DNA of 64,000 bases from Trichosphaerium sp. ATCC 40318 (GCA_038496445.1 JALMLS010000022.1:62001-126000), one strand, 5' to 3'. Counted from the stretch's first letter, positions 36,316 to 48,911 are shown. Translations and numbers: made by a program. Notes: generated from the sequence alone by a model not told the origin.

Positions 36316-39300
36316 ATGGCATCAAGTCACAACGCCATAGGTATTTTACTTGTAGTGATTGCTTTGTCGCTTCAAATATACGCTCAGGACAAGTGCTTTG
36401 AAGGATTACAGCCTGATAACGCCTCCAAGTTCGGAACAGCTTTTGCTGCGCTTGAATCTTTTTATGTAGTGTCAGGAGCTACAGTACAAGGTAAAAAATC
36501 CTGACAGGTTTAAAATGTCATTGGCATTGTCGTTTAAAGTTCTACAAGCCTTATTTACCGCCAAACACGTTATTCAAGTACGCACGCCTCGCTAATAAAT
36601 ATATTTTCAAGAGAACGCCGTTTGGGTTTTTCAGAATCGCTCAGGCGTCTGGGTTAACGCTGAGATACCTGCGCCATCAACTACCGACGATTGGGGCAAG
36701 TCTATTGCGATTTCTAATGAATATCTTGTAATAAGCGCAGATGAAGTCGTGGAGGTATGATAAGAAAAAAAAAGCCTGGAGAAAATGTCGAAGGCCTTAT
36801 TGATTTTTCCGTTCCTAGGTTTTTGCTTACAATGAAGATGGATGTAAAGAGAATATAACTAAGTGCTGGCACTATGCAGAAACTCTAACAACTGAGAAAT
36901 GCCCTACAAACAAAACTTGTTCTTTTGGAAACAATGTGCACGTGGAAAATAACACTATTTTTGTTGGCTTGCCTAAAGGCAATGGAGGTATGGTAGTACT
37001 GGAATTTTAGTGTAGTATTATCACACAATATCCACAGAGTTAATTTTATGAAAAGGTAATGGCGAGGTCATTGTTTATGATCGTAATCTTACAAATTCGA
37101 ATATCAGTTTCGTTGAAACCGTACGATATTTTTTTGTTGTGACTTTACTTTCTTTTGACTCTTTCTTGACAGGCTACAATTACGCCTCCTGGTACTCTTA
37201 GTGATGCAGGGTTCGGAACCGCTATAGATTCTGCAGATGGCGGTAACGTTGTTATTATTGGAGCGCCAACAACTCTTGTTGGTGTTCAAGTACAACGTGG
37301 TGTGTCATTGGTGTATCGTAGATCAACACCGCCAAACTGGGCTCGTACGTAAAATAAATGTTACAATTTATCTCTCCTAATATATATGTAGTGGTTAAAC
37401 AATTGGATTCTCTAACTGATGGAGGTTGAGCGAGAAAATGACACGTGTTTGTTTTTTTCTTATTTTTTTGTAATAGGCTTACAAGAATTCGGTTCTTCTG
37501 TACTTCTTGTCCCAAATGGTGATTCTAGTGACTTGATTGCCGCAGTTGGAACAAGTAAGAACTTATTATTACTCTGTATTATTAAGGTGTTGATTTTATT
37601 TTCATAGACATCGTCTCTTCTCAAGGAAGGGCATATGTACTGACATCAGTTTGGGTTTTTTTTTCTGTTGACAATTTTGTTAGTTGTACTGTTGCGAAAG
37701 CACAGGTTTCAAGGAAACAATGATATTATCACCTGAGAAGTTTACTGTTCGAGCTAATTTTGGTTTTTCTCTTGCAGCAAAAGTCATTGGTTGGTCTTCA
37801 GAAAACAAATTACAAAATCAGTTAATAAATTTTTTAGGTAAAAATATACTTCTTGCCGTTGGTGGACCTTCTCTTCAAGTTACTCCAGAAGCAATGCAAG
37901 GTACATACGTTTCAACTATTTATATGTATTTAACTGTCTACAAGGAATTGTGGCAGTGTATGTTGTGAAGAAAGACTTGACAAGTTCCAACTTGAGTATG
38001 TTTTATTATTGGTTCTCAGTTCACTAACCAGCGTTAATGTAAGTTGATATCTCATACCTAAAATTTCCTGAAGTCACTGGTCCAGCTGCATACGGAACAG
38101 GGTTATATATAGCAGATGATTTGAGCGTTGTAGCATCTGCACCAATATACGAGTTCGTAGGTAAGCGTCAGTAACTTTTTTCCCTTTTTTTTGTATTTTT
38201 ATCCCGCTTAAAAAACCAAGGTATGCTATTTATTCATGATGTCTCAACGGCTTGGCGCGTGAACAACAAAGTCATAGATGATACTCCTTTATCAGTTGCT
38301 CAGAACGGAACTTTGTGTACGTCTCAGTACTTAGTGCAGATGATGAGCTTGAACTTTATTCAATGCCAATCTTAATAACTTATTTAATAGTAATTAATGT
38401 TTTGGACACCAGTCAAAGCTACATTGTCGAATTTACGCCAGTCGATTCTCCTCAAAACACAACGAATGCTACTGCTGTTGTGGTCGATGAATATCAACTT
38501 AAAACTATTGGTGAGGCTAAAAAAAAATTACCAAAACAATAGTACTTATTTATTTGTTTTTTTAGTACCTGAAGACACTTTTGACGGCTTAGGTACTACC
38601 TGCTCTATTACCCTCTTCAGTGATGACGCTAATAAAAGTTATAGTAACTGTATCAATTCGTAGCAATGGAGGTAAGTTATTTTCTTGTGGTCAAGACATC
38701 AACAGAAACATTGAAGGTACATCAAAAATAGATAATCTACGTTACAACTGTTAACAATTTAATCACAAGTGTTCACACCTGTTCCTGTACCTCCTACTCC
38801 AGCCCCAACAAATCCACCTACTCTACCTCCGGTTCCACCGACTAGGGCTCCTACAACAAAGGCACCGCTTGCTCCTCAGTCTCCACAAGTACCTTCAGCA
38901 TCCCCAACAAAAGCACCTAGCAAACCAGTTCCTTCTTCTCCGAGCAAGCCTGTTCCAACGCCGCCTACTATGCCTTCTGTACCTTCAGCATCCCCAACAG
39001 CAAAACATCCAACTACGCACCCTACAACTCATGCGCCACCATCCAATAACAGTACCAATTTTTTTCAAATATTATAGCTTTATTAAACGGATATAGGCAT
39101 GCCAACCTCTGCACCTACTAAACCTGTATTACTCCTATGGCAAGAAATACTAATTGGCGCTGCTGGAGGTAACGAGTTTTTTGGTTTTAGAGTTGTTTTT
39201 GTTTGTTGTTGATCGAAGAATGCTAATGGAGTTTTTTTTTTCTAGGACTTATTCTTATTGGTATTGTTATCATTGTTTTAGTTTGCTGTTGTTTGAAAAA

Positions 39301-39385
39301 ATGTTGTTGCGCTGGTGAAGTAGAATATGTTGATGCTGATTATAAACCAATAATGTCTGATGAAGAGCCATATAATGTAAATTAA
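36316..39385 (+). CDS. Integrin-alpha-like FG-GAP type I membrane protein
   Basis: ATG 36316 starts a signal peptide (MASSHNAIGILLVVIALSLQ). The ectodomain has repeated FG-GAP-like blades: SKFGTAFAALESFYVVSGA, WGKSIAISNEYLVISADE, FGTAIDSADGGNVVIIGAP, FGSSVLLVPNGDSSDLIAAV and GTGLYIADDLSVVASAP. A Pro/Thr/Ser-rich stalk follows (38.77-39.05 kb), then one membrane helix (AAGGLILIGIVIIVLVCC) and a short Cys- and Tyr-containing tail (CLKKCCCAGEVEYVDADYKP ...), ending at TAA 39383-39385. FG-GAP propellers of this kind bind ligands in integrin alpha chains. The integrin GFFKR motif is absent; Cys clusters flank two Lys instead. An adhesion or recognition receptor is the most likely role. Confidence 0.72.
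38889..38999 (+). repeat. Duplicated 21-bp unit in the Pro/Thr stalk
   Basis: The same 21 nt occur at 38889-38909 and 38979-38999, encoding VPSASPT in both. With several T-P-P and K-P-V-P units around them, this marks a length-variable mucin-like stalk. Confidence 0.7.
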
Positions 39386-40009
39386 ATAGGAGAAAAGTAA
39401 TTTTTTAATGACCTTCCGAATTCTTTCCTTCTTACGCAATCATTGATGCAATTGCACTTCTCCTCAATCTCCCAGTATCATTTGAATACTTGCATTCCCT
39501 CATCGTTTATCATACGTACATTGTTGTCGTGTACATAGGCTGCAGGTACTGAAGTTCTGTCTCAAAGATAAACGTTATTGTCAAGCATTCTGTACAGAAC
39601 TTCAACTACTGTGCAACTTTTACAACATTCCAAAAAGCCTAAAGCGGATAGTTGTGACACTCTTGACTGCTGCAGTCTATCAACAGAAAATAGAGGTCGG
39701 GTTTGTGAAACACTTGTACTAAGCACCTCAATAACAGATTGTATTGTGGATACTTTATGTGTCATGAGTTTTCTACGTAGTTAAGAAAAGTGAAGTATGA
39801 TAAGAGTGCACTTTGGTACGTGTTGTTTTTGAATTAACAATAACACAAAAAGATTCAAGTGATAAACAAGAACAAAGATGTACTTTGTTAGGTTCTTCAT
39901 ATTAAATACAACATACACATTTTACTACATAAATACTATACCTAAGGAAGAGTTCATTTTTGTCTCACGTGTACAAAGTCGAAGAAAGTAAATTGAATGT
40001 GTTTTTTCT
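39386..40009. other. Intergenic region between convergent genes
   Basis: About 620 nt. Overlapping open frames on both strands at 39.56-39.78 kb have no splice or homology support. CACGTG near 39966. No gene called. Confidence 0.45.
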
Positions 40010-42242
40010 TTAATAGTAGTAATCAACAACAACCGGTTCTCTCATTGTATTGCCTGCTGGATCATGCAACATACTTGCAGCATTCATAAACATAATGCTT
40101 TCTTCACTTTTTTTGCCATACTGATAAATAGCAGTACCATGCTGATCGTGATTATGTCCATACACATGTAGCTAAAGAATAAAACAATTTAAAAAACATA
40201 TTGTTCATTTTTACTACGTACACGTGGTCGAACACGATCTATAACTGTGGCAAGAAGGTCCTCACACCCCATTCTGTTTCCTGAGTAACCCAAATCTAGA
40301 ACAGAATATGGCGGAGAGTGTGTCACTAAAGACGAAGGTTAGCTTGAAAAAAAAACCTTCGCTAACGTACTTAAAATGTCAACACCTGTCGGTATTTTAC
40401 TCCAATACGACCCCTGAATATCGCTTCCTTTTACCCCAAATGCATTTGCCCAATAAAACAACCAAGGTCTCAATCTATGATGAGGAGTTCCATAAAATAC
40501 ACAGCCCTCAATAACAACACTTGAATCTTGTAAATAAGTCGCATTTGAAAGCAAATTCTGAATATCAGCAACACTAGTCCCTAAAAAGCACGTGTGGATA
40601 AAAACTCTTTAAACGAACAATTCTCAATGTACCTTTAAAGAATACTTCATGGTTACCAGCAATCACAAGTTTATGCTTGTGAGGTAAACTAGCCAAGAAG
40701 GCGTTGAATTCCTTAACTCCTTTTTTACTTTGTTTGTATTTACAATAATCGCCACAATGAAGAAACACCTAATATAGGATCAGTAAGGCTTCTTTTGTAC
40801 AATATAACATTTTACGTACATCGCCATCAGGCACTTTGGCCATGTTGTGGAGCGTATGTGTATCAGACATTATGACGAGTCTCAATTTCTTTTTCCAGTT
40901 TGACGTCTTTTTGATAGTGATTACTTTTCCTGGTACAATCTAAACAAATTTATTGGATTGAATGAACTCTATCTTCTTGTTACCCCGTTTTCTTCTATGT
41001 CTAGTATAGGTGGTGATGTTATTTTAGTAGGTAGAGACATATGTGTCCATTTTCCATCTTGCAAATAGATTCTGAACAAAACCATGTTAGCAATACTGCA
41101 AGTTGATTAGATAATGTACCTCAAAACATGATCTAGTTTATCAAGTAGAAACACCTCTGTTCCGTTTTTTGTACAGCCCAAAAGATTAGTACACTCCACA
41201 ATGTCTTTAGCTATAACATTGAGTGCCAAACTTTTACCTTTTCCTAAATAAAGGTAAGAAGAAAGTGAGAAAAATAAACCCGAGAACCAAATTGAATCTG
41301 TATCAATGTATTATTTTCGTCAACACAAAACAAACAAGAACTTCCTATAACTGGTCCATATTTTATAGCGTCTATCTTCAGGGCTTCAGATATGTTCATA
41401 GCATCCCAAGTGCCATGAGAAATGCTCATTTTCACTATTTCGTAGGTACTTGATGTAAAATAAATGTCTTCATTTGATATCCTAATGACACCATCTTGTG
41501 GTACTTGAAACTTTGCTTGCATCTTTTAAAAAGAGTGTAAGGGTTACGTGAGTTTATACCAAATAAGGTGTACCTCGCTCAAAGGTTTACTATTTACTGA
41601 AAGCTCGCTCCATCGAAACGTAGAATCTAACATTTTTTTAGAATTCTGCTAAGTTTGTTGTATACGTACTATATTTAGGGTTCACGTGGACAGTTGCTTC
41701 TACTATTCCTCCAGATTTAGTACCATAGTACATTTTGATGAGCTTTCCCTTTACAGTTAATACAGGGTCTAGTTAAACTCGTTAGTAGGTGTTGCTTGCG
41801 AAGACATGATGCGTACCAGTGAATGCTAATGGTAGCTCAGTTGTATACAAAGACGCCTTGGTTTTATCTGTAGGCACTACAAAATGTGTTCGATTTGTCT
41901 CAGAACCAGACCATGATACAAAATAAATATGACCATCAGTATCACGATAAGCAATATGAAATCTATCATAGAATACTCCAGAAGGAGTACCAACACCTTT
42001 AACACCTTGATTTTTGTAAGTTTTTATTGTTATTCAGGATCACGTGTACCTGAAGTTAAGGTGTATCCTACAAAGTCACCATCGCCTTTATTCCATGATG
42101 CCGCTTGCAATTTACCTTTGGAAGTAATATAGAAGATGGAAATGGCTCCTGAAGCGTCTTGCACAGTGAGACACCCAAGCTGTCCACATTTTTTGTTTAC
42201 TTTTGGGAATGCTTTACTTGGCGATTCTTTATCAAGTATCAT
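40010..42242 (-). CDS. Beta-propeller fused to an MPPED-type calcineurin-like metallophosphoesterase
   Basis: Reverse strand from ATG 42242 (MILDKESPSKAFPKVNKK) to TAA at 40010. The N-terminal half has propeller strands: GAISIFYITSKGKLQAASW, FHIAYRDTDGHIYFVSWSG, IKMYYGTKSGGIVEATV and EDIYFTSSTYEIVKMS. An in-frame intron then joins it to the phosphoesterase: LRLVIMSDTH, GDVFLHCGDYC, HKLVIAGNHE, FYGTPHHRL and a final VYGHNHDQHG. These are the D-x-H, G-D, G-N-H-E and G-H-x-H metal-binding blocks of the calcineurin superfamily and all key residues are present. MPPED1/2 enzymes hydrolyse phosphodiesters with low activity; the natural substrate here is unknown. There is no signal peptide, so it is probably cytosolic. 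Confidence 0.75.
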
Positions 42243-43126
42243 CCGCTTGTATTTGTTTTTGCGGCCAAAAATCTACCGTTTAAACGTAATTAGAATGGTT
42301 TTTCAAATACTAACAGTTGACAGCGCTAAAAACCACGTTCTGCGCGTCTTGGAGCTCGTACCTCGTTTACTAGCGCTGTTTGGCGTGAAACATAAAAAAC
42401 ATGAACGTTGGAGGATAATACATGCTTCAATGGTAATACTGACATGCTTCACTCTGGTTTAGAGGTACTCATTTTCATGTACAAAATCGATTAATTGAAT
42501 TCAATTAAGCTGTAACGCGGGTTTAGCGAATGTAGTAATAATACTAACAGGTGCTAATTGTGAACAACTGTACATTTGGAGGTATAAGATGCGCATTTCG
42601 CCAGTGAAAATGACTCAGCGTTTCAAATAAAACTTGCTCAGCAAGGGATTTGGACAAAAAAAAATTCTGGATAAGTACTTTGCTAAAACCAATAATTACG
42701 CTGTTGCTTTGTATTGCTTGAATAAAATTATCAATTTTTTTTTAGAGCAATGACACTTGGGTGCTGGTCTGCTATGCTATAGAGTAGCATTGTGGGTAAA
42801 CGTTTTACCCTTTTTTCACTGCATCAATCACTTTTGAGAGTGATTACACTTATACCACAATCATGAATGAAAGACAGAATACAATTTATGGACAAATAGA
42901 GATTGCAGAAATAGGACTGAAACGAAAAAAACGGTTCATAAACGTCCAAACTTTCCAGAGTACTAGGTTTGAGTTTACATAACTTCCTTGTTTACAGCGC
43001 TGTTTACTAACTTTTTTAATACTAACTAAGCAAATGTCTAGATTATGATGGTAGTTCGAACAAGAATGAGAAGATAATTTATTATGTGTGGAGATATGCT
43101 CGTTGATCTTTGCTTGTGCATTGAGC
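42243..43126. other. Intergenic region of about 880 nt
   Basis: Upstream region of the phosphoesterase gene and 3' region of the next reverse gene. An open frame at 42136-42462 on the forward strand has no splice partner or recognisable product. Nothing else seen. Confidence 0.45.
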
Positions 43127-46100
43127 TTACTTTACTTTTGTTACCAAAAACTCTTTGTTTATCAAGTAGAGAGTCATGTTAACATCTAAAGTGACTTGTC
43201 CAAGATCCAACTCATGCTTGTTATTCTCCTTCTTTTCCAAGAGATCTTCAAGCTCCAACTATTAAGAAAAAAACATTAGTTCATCAACACTACTCCATTC
43301 TTAGCTGTCTGAATTAAAACTTACCTCGAGTTTTCCAACGCTTATACCACTTATTTTTGCCTCTACAAGGAAGAATCCAGGTTGAGGTGCAGTAATAAAG
43401 AATCTAGTCTTGCCTCGGCTTTAAACAAAAAAAGGTTAACATCTTGAGAACAAAAAAACGTTACACTTACCTAATGGAAGGTACTGCAGAATGAAGGATA
43501 ACACCTTGCTTGGCGAGATCACGATAGCTGTATTTTTTAGTACCGGTATTCTTCTTGAAGCTGAAGAAGCCCTGTTTCGGTTTCCTCTTCTAAACGCGCA
43601 TCAGAGGGCTTTTCGGACATTGACAATTACGCGTACCTCCTCGAAGATTGTTTTACGAAGTACTTGCAAGTATCCATCAAATTCAGTTACTTGCTTATCT
43701 AAATAAGCTGCATGTTTCTCCAAAGAACCTAAGGTAATTTTCAAACGAGTAATCTCTTTCATCTGTGCTTCACGGCGTTCTTCTCTGTGCGCAACTTCCT
43801 AAACAGAAAAGTTATATTAAAAATCACGTGATTATTGGCGACAAAGCAACGTACCATAGCGACGTCTTTGAGCAAATCGGTGAGAGTATTATCATCTTCT
43901 GCAATTTTACCTCCTTTCTTGAGTTTTGTAAGGTGGGAGTTGATGCTTGATACGAGCTTGACAATATCATCGTCTGTGAACAAAATTAGGTTTTGGAGTT
44001 CTAAGGTTGAGCTTTTTCAAGTACGTACTTGAAAGTTTTCCTGCCGTGTCAATGATATCTTTTAATGAACTAGCCTTCATACGCTCAATCTCCAAGCGCC
44101 TGAAAAGTTGTACAATATCTTCAACGCACATGGCATAAACTTGATCAACACTGACGGTATCTGTAAAGAAAACAGTAAGTTCATAACGAATCCAGAAAAG
44201 TAGTCATTACCTGATACTTTAGGTGCAAATCTGTTTTCCAGGTATAACTGGACTTCTTTATCATCGCTAGATGGAGGAACATCTACCGTATGTGAGATAC
44301 TACGTTCGAATAACTTAATTCTTTACGCACCTAGATCGTCCATAATGACTTTGAGTGGATCACCTCCTTTCTTTGAGCAAATCTCATCCTTGTGCTTATG
44401 GAATAACGAATGAATAGTAACCAGTTCTTTGTGGCTAATAATAACGAATGGTGTTGTTTTTTGAGCCAATGCGTTAAAGCTGTTCATCTGGAGGAAGGTT
44501 TCTGGGTCTTCAACATCAATGAGATCCTAGCATCAAATGTTATGCCTTGATTTTAATGACACCTTATTATACCCTGTTGTAATTTAGTACATCTTCCCTT
44601 GTCTCTTCAATGAATTCATTGAGAACAAATAACTCATTCTTTCTTGGGAATTTGCCGAGATTGAAGACTTTTTGGAGTACTTTCGAGATCTACAAAAGGG
44701 TGTTTTAGCAACTTTTTTGATGTTCTTTCAGCTCAATGGCACATACCTGAACGAGGTTCTTCCTGACGTTAATGCTGAGATCACGTTCGCATACACCGTA
44801 GTTATCAGGTTGGACGATCATCAAGTTGATGAAACGGTAGAAGACGAAGTATCCGCTAACTTTCCAAACAACATTCTATAGCATGGTTAGTAACAATAAG
44901 TAATCACACCCGTTACCTCATTTGTATCTGGGAATTTCTCAAGAGTAATATCGTGAATACGCTTACAGATAACACGTAGACCATAAGGCATATCCTAGAA
45001 ATGATAAGCCAAGCATAGACATTGAAGAAACCATGTTTTTTTTGCTTACACTCAATTTTTTTCTGATTGTGTCGAAGATTGTTTTACAAGCAGCGACGAG
45101 AGCTGTCTTTCTTTCGTCAATTATCTTCATTACATCTGGATCTTTAGCTGCCTTAAAAGTACTTTGTAAGGTACACAGAATACGAGCATAGTTCGCAATA
45201 TTGAAGTACCTCCTCAGCAGATACACCTTTCTTCTTTTCTGATTTTTGTCCTGTCTTTACTTCGTATTCGCTGATCAATTGTGAGTATATCTATACAAGT
45301 AATCAACACCCATTGGACGTATATAAGTACATACACGTAATGGATTGACTTCGAAGCTGACTGCTTCGTTCTCAAGAGTCTTTAATACAACCTCAGAGAA
45401 AGCTTTAACCAAATATTCGCGACCAAGCTTCCTGTTATTGTACGCCAACACCATACGTGGTACAGAAGACTCATGCTCTTCTGTAAACTTAGACATATCA
45501 CCTACAGAGATTGTATTAACGCCCGATCTTGTAAATAATAGGAAGCATACCGTCTTGATAATCTACCTCCAAATCAATGGCTTTTTTAAATAGTTCAAGA
45601 ATAAGGAATTCTTCTCTTGGCGAGAAAGCGCTTCCAAACAGTGTTATAATCATAGTATTCTGGAACTCGCTCATTTCTTTAGATGTAATGAGATTCGCAC
45701 TATCAACACATGAGAAATGAGAAGGCAAAAAGAAAAGAGAATTAAAACGGAAGAAAAATAATCGTACAGTTTAGCGAGATAAATAGGCTTAGTTTGAAGC
45801 AAGAACAATAGTTGAGAGTATAGACGTAAATGCCTGTTCGTTATCTTTTCACCAACGTCTACTTCTTCCTTGACATTTTTCTTCAGCTTAGGCTTTTCCA
45901 TGTGCTAAAAAGAGCAAAGTAAGTACTCAATAAAAGGTAATTATTTTATCACGTGGTAAGCTAGAAATATCACGTGATTTTTTTTTTTTTGTTATCCTAA
46001 AATGCTTACCTGGATATGGTGCTTGTGGGATATCAATAACTCGATTTTCTTGTCTAGTTTCTTGTGTTTTCTCTCCTTTGTAAAGTTTGTACGAAGTTGT

Positions 46101-46366
46101 TTCATAATACCTTTACGAAGCTCCATGATTTCTAAAGAAAGAAATAGCGTCATTGATTACGTTGACATTTAATTGAATTGTTTTTACCTTTAATAAGGTC
46201 TCTCTCCTCTGTAGCTGCGCCTGCGATACCCAAGAGGTTTTTTATCTCGGCTGGCGTCAAGTTACCCTATCGACAAAAGTTAGTTTAGTATTTTTAGTAA
46301 ACGGTAGTGTACTCTGTTCATTCGGCTTTGGTAGCGTTTGTATTCAACCATTTCGCGAAGAAGCAT
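43127..46366 (-). CDS. IQGAP-related RasGAP-fold protein lacking CH and IQ motifs (DGAP1/GAPA-like)
   Basis: Reverse strand from ATG 46366 (MLLREMVEYKRYQSRMN) to TAA at 43127. The N-terminal helix GIMKQLRTNFTKERKHKKLD is the IQGAP region before the GAP domain. The GAP-related domain follows: LRLYSQLLFLLQTKPIYLAK, FSPREEFLILELFKKAIDLE, MVLAYNNRKLGREYLVKAF, YGLRVICKRIHDITLEKFPD and ELFVLNEFIEETREDVL. The RasGAP C-terminal domain and a beta-rich tail end the protein (GFFLVEAKISGISVGKLELE). IQGAPs bind active Rac/Cdc42 and organise cortical actin. Dictyostelium DGAP1 and GAPA also lack CH and IQ motifs. The GAP arginine finger was not identified, consistent with IQGAPs not stimulating GTP hydrolysis. 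One intron holds two CACGTG sites. Confidence 0.8.
45950..45976. promoter_or_regulatory. Pair of CACGTG sites 21 nt apart inside an intron
   Basis: CACGTG at 45950-45955 and again at 45971-45976 (the second in ATCACGTGAT), both in one intron of the IQGAP-like gene. A spacing of two helical turns would put both on one face of the DNA. Confidence 0.45.
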
Positions 46367-46586
46367 ACGGGCGTTCAAAACTAAAGAAATAAATTGTGAG
46401 CTAATCATTCGATAACGCCATACAAAACTAAAGTTCAACGCCGTGGCGATACAAAACGGCAGTAGCGAAAGAGAAAAAAAAAATAAATTAGAAAACAGCA
46501 AATTAAAAATATTATGGCTTTGGTTTTTAGATCACTACTTCGCTATCGGTTGTTGCGAGCTCACGTGATTTAAATAAGATAAAGGT

Positions 46587-46790
46587 CTATCTTTTTTTTA
46601 ATTTTTGGTACACGTGAGCGCTTACGCTTAGTATTACGAACGTAGCTAGACTATAAAGGCTTGGTAACGTACGAATTTTGATACATTCTTTCTCCTTTTC
46701 CCATACTTCCTGAGTCACTATACTAGCCGCTTCACGGGCTGCAGTTTTTGTGGATCTGAACTGTCGCGTTGTCTTACGTAGCATTGACAT
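46587..46790 (-). CDS. Small single-pass membrane protein, possibly mitochondrial
   Basis: A single-exon 67-residue frame starts at ATG 46790 (MSMLRKTTRQFRSTKTAARE). The N-terminus is Arg/Lys/Ser/Thr-rich without acidic residues, like a mitochondrial presequence. A hydrophobic helix follows (LPSLYSLATFVILSVSAHVY), with a basic end (QKLKKR). The layout resembles small accessory subunits of respiratory complexes, but no family was recognised. It sits between two reverse-strand genes with about 220 nt on each side, enough for its own promoter. Confidence 0.5.
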   Translation of the reverse strand: MSMLRKTTRQFRSTKTAAREAASIVTQEVWEKEKECIKIRTLPSLYSLATFVILSVSAHVYQKLKKR

Positions 46791-47025
46791 TGTGGTGTTG
46801 TTGAGATTAAATGTTTTTAATGTTGACTTAATACTATGTGAACGACAGTTAGAATTGCTGTAAGGCACACAAAAAGTTCGATAAAAGTTGTACATGACAT
46901 TATTGTCTGAATTGTAGGCTCAACGTTTAATTCCTATTCTGACTATCCGAGAACGTAGGAAATAACTACAGTGCTTATTTTACCATAGTTTATTTTGTTA
47001 CAACTTACTCAAGAAGGGAAAGAAG

Positions 47026-48823
47026 TTACACGAGAATTCTTTCATAGTACACTGCCTCCTGATATGAAAAACAAATAGATACCGAAAATACGACAGTACC
47101 AACACCGAGCAGTATACCCATCCATGCGTATGTTAAGATTAAAGCAGTAGATTCTTTCTTGGGGTTGAACTGGGACGTGTAGGAATCGAAGGTGGGTATC
47201 TGTTTATCAATTTGTGCCAAAGTTACATTAACATCAACTTTAACACTGCTGTCTCGTAACATATTCTCAATAGCTGTTTGGACTGTTGAGAGTAGCAAAG
47301 GGCTGTATGCCTATTGAATAGTTTAGCATGTATGCTAACAAAATAGGAAGACGTACTTGTGGATATCCATAAGCACCAAGACGTTCATAGCGAAGAAAAA
47401 AATCACCAGTTAATGGAAGGTTCTCCTAAGAGCCAAGGATTAATAAGAATTTGTATTTAAATCCACTTGTACAGTGCATTTTGTTATATTGTCATTAGCG
47501 TAATCACATGATGTAGTTAATAGCATCTTTATGCTGGTTTTCGGAGTCCAATAAGAAGTTGTTATGGGAATAAGTACCATATAAGGAGTTCCCTACTATA
47601 CGTTACTGTCATTCACTAATATTTTGAACTTACATCTTTTGATAAGTCTGGAGCGAATCCATAGTAGGACTTTTGTATCACAAGAGGTTGTTCGAAATGA
47701 AATACAAACTTTGAAGCATCTATTGGATCGACAAGTGATGTACTGTTGTCAAATAAAATATATCCTATGTAAAAAATAAGTAAAAATGAAGTATCCTAAA
47801 GTTCACCTTCTGCGTAACTATGAACCCTAAGATATCTTAAATAAAACGCTACCAAAGCTCCCATGATCAGCGCAACAATCAAAACAGATCCAATACGTAG
47901 TACAAAACACTAAAAATAGAGGCAATTAGAATGTTGTTTCAAAAAGGCATTGTACTTTGTTGCCTCTGAACTTTTTGCAACACAGAAAATGCAAAAAACC
48001 AAGATGAAACACAAGCAGTACTACAGAACACCCAATTGCAACCAGTGCGCCACCTTTAGAGATACACTGTTAGCCTCTTTTTAATAACCATTAGAGCACG
48101 TACCAAGTTGAAACGATGGCATTGTGAACCACAATGCAACAATTGATGCAATCACAATGAGCATCTGCTGAAGAAAGAGCGATGTCCTAAAGATACAAAG
48201 CACATTAAACTAAGATTGAGGAGAACTAGTAGCCGTACATGCCAATACACCTTTTTTCTGATCCATATCTGCAACATATACATCTTCCTACTGTTTGTAT
48301 CTTCCTATGCCTTCGCCTGTCTTTCTCAAAACGAAGGTTCGCGACAACAGCTTTTTGACCACAAGCAATACTATTTTCCCTTGTTTCACCAAAGTTTTTT
48401 CTCCACATAACAGAATCTCCAGACACTACATACCTGATGACTTGTGATCACGTGATTAACATTAAAAAACATGTTTCGGAAAATATTTCAAACGTAAACA
48501 AACGACAAGAGGTCGTACATGCGCTTGGAAGCCAGTGCCGCTGCGTAAAGTGACTTCTTTCCGAGATACGACAGTACTTCAACAATAATCTACAAAAACA
48601 TGAAAATCCGTATCCTCATTCTCTTTGAAGCCGTATTCAAGTTTCTTGTACTAACCTCAGCTGATAGAACGCCAAAAGCGCTGTTGTCATGTCCAGAAGG
48701 GTATATGGCAAGTTTCTCCACCCTTGATGGGTGTAACCACATTAACCGATCAATTCTCAGCTGTTCGTCCAGTTCTTCCATTGAGGTATCTAAGAACTTA
48801 CGATCGTGGTAACTGAAGCTCAT
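47026..48823 (-). CDS. F-box protein with C-terminal transmembrane segments
   Basis: Reverse strand from ATG 48823 (MSFSYHDRKFLDTSMEEL) to the stop at 47026. The F-box is clear: LSAEIIVEVLSYLGKKSLYA continuing into LASKRMYVVSGDSVMWRKNF, spliced over two introns. A Cys/Arg-rich segment follows (GRCICCRYGSEKRC). Then come hydrophobic helices LFLQQMLIVIASIVALWF, GALVAIGCSVVLLVFHLGF and LRIGSVLIVALIMGALVAFY, a lumenal or extracellular loop, and a last helix LTYAWMGILLGVGTVVFS before the C-terminus. F-boxes recruit SCF ubiquitin ligases through Skp1. A membrane-anchored form would place the ligase at a membrane, as known for FBXL2 through lipidation, but multi-pass F-box proteins are rare. It shares an 88-nt divergent promoter with the pseudophosphatase gene. 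Confidence 0.68.
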
Positions 48824-48911
48824 TAGACACGTGAGAATATGCGAACAGACCAACAGCCAGAATTTCCTTGTCAGTACAAGTCAAGAAAAAAAAGGAAAAA
48901 ATAAAGAGACT
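48824..48911. promoter_or_regulatory. 88-nt bidirectional promoter with a CACGTG site
   Basis: Separates the start codons of the F-box gene (reverse) and the pseudophosphatase gene (forward). CACGTG lies at 48828-48833, only 5 nt from the F-box start codon. Confidence 0.45.

Noticed and set aside
39562-39784. Overlapping 67- and 68-codon frames on opposite strands
   Set aside because: Neither has splice signals, domain similarity or a plausible promoter; chance frames in a spacer.
46513-46572. Short forward frame beginning MALVFRSLLRYRLLRAHV
   Set aside because: It is only 19 codons long, lies between two reverse genes and has no splice continuation.
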